Origin: Desulfosarcina alkanivorans | GTDB taxonomy: Bacteria; Desulfobacterota; Desulfobacteria; Desulfobacterales; Desulfosarcinaceae | Length of the DNA: 64,000 bases | NCBI RefSeq assembly: GCF_009688945.1 | Contig: NZ_AP021874.1 | Coordinates: 4,588,001 to 4,652,000, forward strand | Direction: 5' to 3' | Shown here: one piece after another, positions 57,720 to 64,000 of the stretch | How the letters are laid out: each line of letters opens with the position of its first letter | How positions within the stretch are numbered: position 1 is the first letter of the stretch | The notes under the pieces: generated by a model | Databases searched by the model: none | Told to the model about the DNA's origin: nothing | The model's input: the letters and a program-made list of their open reading frames with translations, nothing else | Translations under genes and position numbers: made by a program

Positions 57720-60231
57720 GATTTGTTTTTCTTTTGGTAATTATTGCCTTGAGGATCTGTTGATCGGTCAGCTTAAAAACCGTTTTCATCACATGGGCAG
57801 GCCTCACCATTAAATTATTATCCGTTCCGAGGATCATAAAGGCTTCTTGGCGGTTCACCAAACCAATGTCGGAAACCGCCCTTTTCAAATCAACAACGAT
57901 ATTCTTGCCTTTCTTGCTTTTTCTTTCAATAGTTACGCTTTGTTGCCCGACAAACCACTCTAATTCTTTTTGAAGGAAAAAGCCATCTTTTAGTTCCACC
58001 CGATAATGTTGATTGGCTCCCCGGTTTGGCGTTTCTTTCCCTGTACCGGTTGTACAGCCGGTGATGTCCAAACCTTCCGGCATCTGCCGACTGATACGAA
58101 CCTTTAATTCTTCGGGGTTCATGGCTTCGGTCAGGGATACCAGCAAGGTTTCATCTTCGCTTTGCATCCCCATTGGCAGCGTGTCTCCAAAAGAGACTTT
58201 GGGCATGGGATGATACCCTTTGGAATATTTCAATGGAATCTTTTCCCGCCGCAACCCTCTTATAAAAATTTTCACCATTTCAAGGTGACCCAAGAACCGG
58301 GCGGTACTCATTTTTCTGAAATTGATTATGTACTTAAAAATTGTTTCTGTCCCTGCGACCTCTTCCTTTTGGTTCGCTGTATAAAAATGGTTTTCCTTAT
58401 CGTGATAAGAAACCGGTTGAATCGATTTAAAATCGCAAACGCCGCAGCCGCTGCATAATCCTGTCCGGCAGTCGTCTGTAAGATTGCCGTCTTTTGCCCG
58501 TTCATTCTCATTCCACAGAAAAGACCGCTCCACGCCGATATGAATATGATCCCATGGCAATGCCGTGTCTGGTTCCGACCAACCCTGTGTGAAATGAATC
58601 GGATTAATGCCGCTTTCTTTAAAGACAACCATCCATCGGTCATAATCAAAAAAGTCGGTCCACCCGTCAAAACGGCAACCCTTTTTCCATGCGTTTATCA
58701 ATACCCGGTTCAACCTTCGATCCCCCCTGGCCCAGACCCCTTCGACCATGCTGACCCGCGGGTCCTGCCACTTGACCTGTACGCCCGCCATTTTCAGGTG
58801 GGACTTTAACCAGTTGATCCGATAAAGGGCGGTTTCAAGGTCGATCTGAGGCTCCCATTGAAAGGGAGTATGCGGTTTGGGAACAAACGTCGCCACACTC
58901 ACGTTAATCTTTCCGCTTCTACTTTTTTTTTTGGTTTCACTTTTCAAACGTTTGACCAGAGCGACAATGGCTTCTATGTCTTCTTGCCTTTCAGTAGGTA
59001 AGCCAATCATGAAATATAGCTTGATGATTTTCCAACCCAATGAAAAGGCGTTTTCCACCGTTTCCAGGATATCCGATTCGCTTATATTTTTATTGATAAC
59101 GTCTCTAAGCCGCTGGCTTCCCGCTTCAGGCGCAATGGTAAACCCCGTTTTTCTGACTTTTTTAATCAACCCCATCAATTCGGGAGTCAGTGACCCGGCT
59201 CGCAGTGAAGGAAGCGACACAGCCACGCGGTCATTTTGCCCGTAATCCATTATCGTTTTCAACAGCGGAGCAATACATGAATAATCTCCGGTACTCAGGG
59301 ATAACAAAGAGAGATCTTCATACCCGGTTTCTTCCAATGACCGCCCCACAGAATCCACAATGGCTTCCGGTTGCCGTTCCCGCACCGGACGGTAAATCAT
59401 TCCGGCCTGACAGAACCGACACCCCCGGGTACACCCCCGGGCAATCTCCATCCGCAGCCGATCATGAACAGGCCTTCCGAAAGGGATTATGGGGCTGGTT
59501 GGAAAGGGCGCATCGTTCAGATCTGAAACAACGGCCCGCTCTACATATTGATACGACGCGTTTTTGGGAATTGACCGCCGGCTTCCATCCGCTTCATCCC
59601 GGATGTCAAAAAAAGAGGGCACATAGACCCCTTTTATCCGTGACCAGCGCTGCAGCAGATCATTCCTTTCCCGGTTTTCCGACTCCCGCCAGGCCTTCCA
59701 TGCATCCGTAATTTCATAAATAACAGCTTCGCCGTCACCCACCACAATGGCGTCAAAAAATTCGGCGACCGGTTCCGGATTACAGGTGCATGGACCGCCG
59801 GCGATAATGAATGGATCTTCATCCCCACGCTGCCGGCTGAAAAAAACAATGCCGGAAAGATCAAGCATATTGACCATGTTGGTGTAATTCAGCTCGTAGA
59901 GCAGGCTGAAACCGACAATGTCAAATTTTTTCACCGGCGTTTCGGATTCCAAGGAACAAAGCGGCATTTTTTTTTCACGCAGCTGTTTCTCCATATCCAC
60001 AGCCGGTGAAAATACCCGTTCAGCAAGGATGTCATGTCTGGCGTTCAGCATCTCATACAATATCTGTATACCGAAATGAGAGCAGGCAATTTCGTATAAG
60101 TCCGGAAACGCAAGCGCCATATGCAGGTGGGTCTTTTCCCAACTTTTTTTAATCCGATTGACTTCACTGCCTAAGTAGCGGCTGGGCATCTGGATCAACG
60201 GGAGGATATCTTGAATGGTTGTTTTGCTCAT
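57712..60231 (-). CDS. B12-binding/radical SAM protein with C-terminal DUF2344 domain (TIGR03960/TIGR03936 type)
   Basis: An 839-residue protein. Residues about 30-190 resemble a B12-binding-like domain (LALAFPDLYEIACSHFGIQILYEMLN). The radical SAM core from about 265 has the cluster motif ARGCTRGCRFCQAGMIYRPVRER, YEDLSLLSLSTGDYSCI and AGSQRLRDVINKNI. The C-terminal domain (about 640-839, KYIINFRKMSTARFLGHLEMVKIFIRGLRRE) is the DUF2344 family. Genes of this type commonly sit next to rng, as here, suggesting RNA modification (inference). Confidence 0.9.
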   Translation of the reverse strand: MSKTTIQDILPLIQMPSRYLGSEVNRIKKSWEKTHLHMALAFPDLYEIACSHFGIQILYEMLNARHDILAERVFSPAVDMEKQLREKKMPLCSLESETPVKKFDIVGFSLLYELNYTNMVNMLDLSGIVFFSRQRGDEDPFIIAGGPCTCNPEPVAEFFDAIVVGDGEAVIYEITDAWKAWRESENRERNDLLQRWSRIKGVYVPSFFDIRDEADGSRRSIPKNASYQYVERAVVSDLNDAPFPTSPIIPFGRPVHDRLRMEIARGCTRGCRFCQAGMIYRPVRERQPEAIVDSVGRSLEETGYEDLSLLSLSTGDYSCIAPLLKTIMDYGQNDRVAVSLPSLRAGSLTPELMGLIKKVRKTGFTIAPEAGSQRLRDVINKNISESDILETVENAFSLGWKIIKLYFMIGLPTERQEDIEAIVALVKRLKSETKKKSRSGKINVSVATFVPKPHTPFQWEPQIDLETALYRINWLKSHLKMAGVQVKWQDPRVSMVEGVWARGDRRLNRVLINAWKKGCRFDGWTDFFDYDRWMVVFKESGINPIHFTQGWSEPDTALPWDHIHIGVERSFLWNENERAKDGNLTDDCRTGLCSGCGVCDFKSIQPVSYHDKENHFYTANQKEEVAGTETIFKYIINFRKMSTARFLGHLEMVKIFIRGLRREKIPLKYSKGYHPMPKVSFGDTLPMGMQSEDETLLVSLTEAMNPEELKVRISRQMPEGLDITGCTTGTGKETPNRGANQHYRVELKDGFFLQKELEWFVGQQSVTIERKSKKGKNIVVDLKRAVSDIGLVNRQEAFMILGTDNNLMVRPAHVMKTVFKLTDQQILKAIITKRKTNHV

Positions 60232-60267
60232 GGTATATCTTTTCGGGTTAAACCTTATTTATGGAAA

Positions 60268-61704
60268 ATGGTTCAGATGACAAAGAAAGTTATTAAAATC
60301 AATAGAAAAATAAGATTTTTGTCCTGGTTTATAGTCTTTTTGACGGTTAATTTCATTTTTGGGCAGAATGGTTTCTGCAGTTTGAAATCCCGCGAAAATG
60401 GTGTGGTTAAAGCATTACGAAAAGTCAGTCCGGCAGTCGTCAACATAAGCTCACAATATGAAATCCGCAAGAAATCCAACCCGTTTTTCAATTATGGCAT
60501 GGACCCAGTTTTTGAAAAGTTTTTTCAGGACTTTTTTTCTCCGGAACATGAACGCAGGGAACAGCGATCCAGTCTGGGTTCCGGTGTGATCATCGACGGT
60601 CACCGGGGGCTGGTGTTAACCAATGCCCATGTCATTGACAAAGGGACAACGATCAATGTGGCGTTGAAGGATAATCGCGAATTCGAGGCCGCCATTGTGG
60701 GTATGGATCCAGACTCTGACCTGGCTGTTCTTAAAATTAAATCCCAACACCCCCTGCCGGCCATTCAAATGGGTGATTCAGGGGATATCATGATCGGTGA
60801 ATCGGTGATTGCCATTGGTAATCCATTTGGGTTTTCCCATACTGTTACCACCGGCGTGGTCAGCGCGGTGAACCGAAGCATAAAAACCGACAAACGGGTC
60901 TTCCACCAGTTCATTCAAACCGATGCATCCATCAATCCGGGAAACAGCGGTGGACCGCTGCTAAACATCAACGGAGAATTGATCGGTATCAATACGGCAA
61001 TTTACGCCCAGGCCCAAGGCATTGGTTTTGCCATTCCCATCAACCGAGCAAAGCGCATCGTTTCGGATCTGATCAACTATGGTGAAGTCATTCAGCCATG
61101 GATCGGTATGACGGTTCAACCCCTTGATTCAACCCTTTCCGAATACCTGAACCTCAAAGCCGGTGCGGGTGTGATCGTCACAGCGGTTGAGGAGCGCAGC
61201 CCGGCCGCCACAGCAGGAATTGAGGAAGGAGATATCGTCATTTCAATAGACGGGTTCCGCATAACCGGCGTATCCGCCTACGACCAGACAATAAGGGAGT
61301 TGTCAGCCAACAAAGTGGTCCCGATTGAAATCAACAGAAAAGGAGCAATTTCCTCCGTTCCCCTAAAAACAATGATATTTCCCCAGGATCGCGCGCTGGA
61401 ACTGACCAGACGGCGCTTGGGTATCCGTGTATCGGATCTGGATGACGCTACCCGAAGCAAATATGGCATACGCGCAACGCAAGGGGTGCTGATCACAGAC
61501 ATGCACCGGGGGTCCCATCTTGCCCGTATCGGTGTAAGACCGGGGGACATCATCCGACAGATTGATGAAGAACGGGTGAACCATCTGACGGATTTTAAGG
61601 CGGCCATGGTAAAATACCGAAACAAGCGCTCGGTGGTTCTTTTGATTCAGCGTGATGGCCATCTCTACCACATCAATGCACCCATGAAGGAAAATGGACA
61701 ATGA
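60268..61704 (+). CDS. Do/DegQ-family periplasmic serine protease (HtrA)
   Basis: A 478-residue protease with a long basic start and a signal helix (FLSWFIVFLTVNFIFG). The trypsin-like domain has the triad His in LTNAHVIDKGT, Asp in DPDSDLAVLKI and Ser in NPGNSGGPL. Two PDZ domains follow (about residues 280-370 and 380-475). It degrades or refolds misfolded envelope proteins. ATG 60268 is preferred, with an alternative at 60277; the frame begins at 60211. It is divergent from the radical SAM gene (36 bp between starts) and overlaps asnS by 4 bp. Confidence 0.93.
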   Translation: MVQMTKKVIKINRKIRFLSWFIVFLTVNFIFGQNGFCSLKSRENGVVKALRKVSPAVVNISSQYEIRKKSNPFFNYGMDPVFEKFFQDFFSPEHERREQRSSLGSGVIIDGHRGLVLTNAHVIDKGTTINVALKDNREFEAAIVGMDPDSDLAVLKIKSQHPLPAIQMGDSGDIMIGESVIAIGNPFGFSHTVTTGVVSAVNRSIKTDKRVFHQFIQTDASINPGNSGGPLLNINGELIGINTAIYAQAQGIGFAIPINRAKRIVSDLINYGEVIQPWIGMTVQPLDSTLSEYLNLKAGAGVIVTAVEERSPAATAGIEEGDIVISIDGFRITGVSAYDQTIRELSANKVVPIEINRKGAISSVPLKTMIFPQDRALELTRRRLGIRVSDLDDATRSKYGIRATQGVLITDMHRGSHLARIGVRPGDIIRQIDEERVNHLTDFKAAMVKYRNKRSVVLLIQRDGHLYHINAPMKENGQ

Positions 61705-63083
61705 AACGACATAAAATTGCCGAGTTGTTAAAAACCGACAAACCTGTAGGTAGTATATTGATCAAGGGGTGGGTCAGAACCAAGCGAAATGCAAAAACCT
61801 TTTCCTTTATCGAGGTCAATGACGGCTCATGCCTGAAAAACATGCAGATTGTAGTGGATGGGAAAACATCGAATTACCATGAAATCAAAAAACTGACGAC
61901 AGGATCGGCGGTAGCGGTGCGCGGGAAGATGGTTCCATCCCAAGGTGGCGGTCAGCAATGGGAGGTTCAGGCAACGAACATAGATATTATCAGTATGGCT
62001 CCGGAAACATTTCCTTTGCAGAAAAAACGCCATACCGATGAATACCTGAGAACCATTGCCCACTTGAGACCACGCACCAATAAATACGGATCTATTTTCA
62101 GAATTCGTTCCGAACTCGCCTACGCGGTCCACCATTTCTTCAGGGAACGTGGGTTCCGCTACATTCATACCCCGGTAATCACCGGATCGGATTGTGAAGG
62201 CGCCGGGGAATTGTTTCGCCTGACAACCCTGAATCCCCCCATCCCGATGACACCGGATGGAAAAATAGATTATTCCAAGGATTTTTTCGGTATGGAGTCC
62301 AACTTAACGGTTTCCGGGCAACTTTCCGCAGAGATGTTTGCCCTCGCACTGGGGGATGTCTATACTTTCGGTCCCACGTTTCGCGCTGAAAATTCCAATA
62401 CCAGCCGTCATGTAGCAGAGTTCTGGATGATCGAACCTGAAATGGCCTTTTGCGACCTGGCCGGCAACATGAATATGGGCGAAACCCTGATTAAACATTT
62501 AATTTCGTTTACCATGGATAACTGCGCTGAAGATCTGGCGTTATTTGCCCGGTTCGTAGATAAAACCCTGATGAACACCCTTGAAAACATCGTTGATTCT
62601 GAATTCGTTCGCATTCCTTACCAGGCCGCTATCGATATACTGCTCAAATCAAAGCAGCCCTTTTCTTTCCCGGTTGCCCACGGGGCGGACCTCCAATCCG
62701 AACATGAACGCTATTTGACCGAAAAGCATTTCAAAAAACCGGTCATCATTTACGACTATCCCAAAACCATCAAACCTTTTTATATGCGTCTGAACGACGA
62801 CGGCCAAACTGTCGGTGCCATGGACATTATAGTCCCAAGAATCGGAGAATTGGTGGGTGGAAGCCAGCGTGAAGAGCGATTGGATGTTCTGGAGCAGCAG
62901 ATGGCATCATCTGACCTGTCGCCCGAAAACTACTGGTGGTATCTTGAATCGAGACGCTTCGGAACGGTTCCCCATAGCGGCTTCGGTCTGGGTTTCGAGC
63001 GTCTCTTAATGCTGGTTACCGGTGTCTCCAATATCAGGGATGTCATTCCCTTTCCCAGGACTCCGGGAAATATTGAATTTTAA
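61701..63083 (+). CDS. asnS: Asparaginyl-tRNA synthetase
   Basis: A 460-residue class IIb synthetase. The N-terminal OB-fold anticodon-binding domain is GSILIKGWVRTKRNAKTFSFIEVNDGSCLKNMQIVV. The class II catalytic core has motif 2 TFRAENSNTSRHVAEFWMIEPEMAF and motif 3 GLGFERLLMLVTG; the NxS/TSRH context distinguishes AsnRS from AspRS. It overlaps the HtrA gene by 4 bp, which implies co-translation. Confidence 0.96.
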   Translation: MKRHKIAELLKTDKPVGSILIKGWVRTKRNAKTFSFIEVNDGSCLKNMQIVVDGKTSNYHEIKKLTTGSAVAVRGKMVPSQGGGQQWEVQATNIDIISMAPETFPLQKKRHTDEYLRTIAHLRPRTNKYGSIFRIRSELAYAVHHFFRERGFRYIHTPVITGSDCEGAGELFRLTTLNPPIPMTPDGKIDYSKDFFGMESNLTVSGQLSAEMFALALGDVYTFGPTFRAENSNTSRHVAEFWMIEPEMAFCDLAGNMNMGETLIKHLISFTMDNCAEDLALFARFVDKTLMNTLENIVDSEFVRIPYQAAIDILLKSKQPFSFPVAHGADLQSEHERYLTEKHFKKPVIIYDYPKTIKPFYMRLNDDGQTVGAMDIIVPRIGELVGGSQREERLDVLEQQMASSDLSPENYWWYLESRRFGTVPHSGFGLGFERLLMLVTGVSNIRDVIPFPRTPGNIEF

Positions 63084-63512
63084 AATCTGGCTGATGTCGT
63101 ATTGCTGAAAATATTTAAAAACGTCGCCAATTTAGGTCAGAACTGAATCGGTTCCCCTTGTAAGGGTTATTGTGAACATCCATAAAACAATAATCCGACG
63201 GATCCCGTTCATTCATCTGATGATTTTTATTGTCAATGTATTCTGCCAGCATTTGAAGAAGTAAAAGATATTATTGTTTTTTTTGAGCATAAAACAATTT
63301 GGTAAAAAAAATATACCAACTTTTACAATATCTTACAAAAAAATATTATAAAAAAAGGATTGACAACGGGTAGGGTTTATGCAAATTAATATTTGCTCTT
63401 TATTGCAAATATCTTGGCCTGACGTTGAATCTCATACTGATCTTCCTTTTCTGACCTGACGCTGAATTTCCTGCTGATCCTGTAATTTGCCATTAATAGA
63501 GCGCACCCATTC
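63084..63512. other. AT-rich non-coding region between asnS and gyrB
   Basis: A strongly AT-rich stretch (about 63250-63360) is followed by TTGACA at 63360-63365 without a clear -10 box, and by two diverged 25-bp direct repeats. No gene or RNA was recognised, and no DnaA boxes were seen. Confidence 0.4.
63418..63479. repeat. Two diverged 25-bp direct repeats
   Basis: CCTGACGTTGAAT at 63418 and CCTGACGCTGAAT at 63455 each begin a 25-bp unit that ends in CTGATC; about 20 of 25 positions agree by eye, offset 37 bp. They may be the remains of a short tandem duplication. Confidence 0.35.
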
Positions 63513-63549
63513 AAAAACCCCTGAGTTTTTATAAAACTCAGGGGTTTTT
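63513..63549. terminator. Bidirectional intrinsic terminator near gyrB
   Basis: A 17-bp perfect stem (63513-63529 with 63533-63549), AAAAACCCCTGAG on the left and CTCAGGGGTTTTT on the right, has a 3-nt loop. The A and T runs at the two ends make it work in both directions. It lies 30 bp after the gyrB stop. Confidence 0.8.
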
Positions 63550-63579
63550 CTTTTGGTCTTCCTTATTTTCAGCAGCCTT

Positions 63580-64000
63580 TTAAATATCGAGCATACTGAC
63601 TTCCAAGGCATTGTTTTGAATGAAATCCCGCCTGGGTTCCACATCATCACCCATTAAAATAGTAAAAATTTCATCCGATTCAACCGCATCTTCCACCGTC
63701 ACTTTGAGCAGGTTGCGCCTATCCGGGTGCATGGTAGTTTGCCATAATTGTTCAGGATTCATTTCTCCAAGACCCTTATATCGCTGAATATTAATACCTT
63801 TTTTACCATCTTCGAGCAGGTGTTGCAGTAGTTCGCGCTTATCTTCTATTACTATCGGCCCGTCGTCGCGGTCTTTGGTGTATATTTCATAAGGAGGATT
63901 ATCCATCTGCTCCAATTTTTTATTCAACATGAAACACTTTTGGAAATCGGAATCGTATATCAAACTTCTGCCCACAACCATCGTTGGTTGATAATTATCC
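63580..64000 (-). CDS. gyrB: DNA gyrase subunit B, C-terminal part (5' end outside window)
   Basis: About 140 codons of the C-terminus are present, open to the right edge. The Toprim-tail signature GINIQRYKGLGEMNPEQLWQTTMHPDRRNLLKV identifies GyrB, followed by DEIFTILMGDDVEPRRDFIQNNALEVSMLDI, the normal end. GyrB supplies the ATPase of gyrase. Its closeness to rpmH and rnpA suggests the window's right end lies near the replication origin (inference). Confidence 0.95.
   Translation of the reverse strand, partial: DNYQPTMVVGRSLIYDSDFQKCFMLNKKLEQMDNPPYEIYTKDRDDGPIVIEDKRELLQHLLEDGKKGINIQRYKGLGEMNPEQLWQTTMHPDRRNLLKVTVEDAVESDEIFTILMGDDVEPRRDFIQNNALEVSMLDI

Noticed and set aside
1..64000. CRISPR arrays, tRNA or rRNA genes, insertion sequences, prophage genes
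   Set aside because: None was seen. No regularly spaced direct repeats, no tRNA-like T-loop/acceptor pattern in the intergenic regions, and no transposase or integrase frames.

Overview
The window reads as the chromosome of a strictly anaerobic, GC-rich sulfate-reducing bacterium of the Desulfobacterota (Desulfobacteraceae/Desulfosarcinaceae type; this placement is inferred from gene content, not from a marker phylogeny). The main pointers are adenylylsulfate reductase (aprBA), a MetF-MetV-MvhD-HdrA module typical of organisms that run the Wood-Ljungdahl pathway, multiheme cytochromes with NrfD/HybA partners, several sigma-54 activators, and two genes that make sense only if an in-frame UGA is read as selenocysteine.

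Layout. 0-7.9 kb: a partial NifX-like gene, aprBA, and small uncharacterised and zinc-binding genes, two of them YkgJ paralogues. 7.9-17 kb: two PAS sigma-54 activators and a redox/sulfur set (OsmC, CoA-disulfide-reductase-like flavoprotein, BASS-UspA fusion transporter, thioredoxin, an internally deleted RACo-like gene ending in a palindromic repeat). 17-22.2 kb: a Ugp-type ABC importer with a DeoR regulator. 22.5-30.3 kb: persulfide dioxygenase-rhodanese; then a four-gene operon for a selenocysteine multiheme cytochrome (Otr family), NrfD and HybA subunits and a cysteine-less TusA-like protein, facing a divergent PAS activator. 30.3-41.6 kb: AroE-like protein, response regulator, and the metF-metV-mvhD(Sec)-hdrA-metF operon with a divergent NtrC-type activator. 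41.6-46.5 kb: a BMP/Nup nucleoside-type ABC importer with one frameshifted permease. 46.9-49 kb: OadG/OadB sodium pump subunits and a small monooxygenase-like protein. 49-64 kb: housekeeping genes (prmA-like, mnmE, jag, yidC, yidD, rnpA, rpmH, rng, radical SAM, degQ, asnS, gyrB), by eye lower in GC than the left part.

How it works together. Seven -24/-12 (sigma-54) promoters with correct GG-to-GC spacing lie ahead of aprBA, the first PAS-activator operon, three genes of the redox block, the Otr operon and the metF-hdrA operon. Four sigma-54 activators are encoded beside them, and short palindromes or repeats sit about 90-180 bp upstream of four of these promoters. This suggests that dissimilatory sulfur and C1/electron-bifurcation functions here are under sigma-54 control by local activators, three of which carry cysteine-bearing PAS domains that could sense redox or metal.

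The most notable object is the Otr operon: a predicted periplasmic 692-residue protein with a tetraheme module fused to an octaheme-tetrathionate-reductase-like domain, in which the conserved active-site cysteine codon is UGA and is followed by a SECIS-like hairpin.
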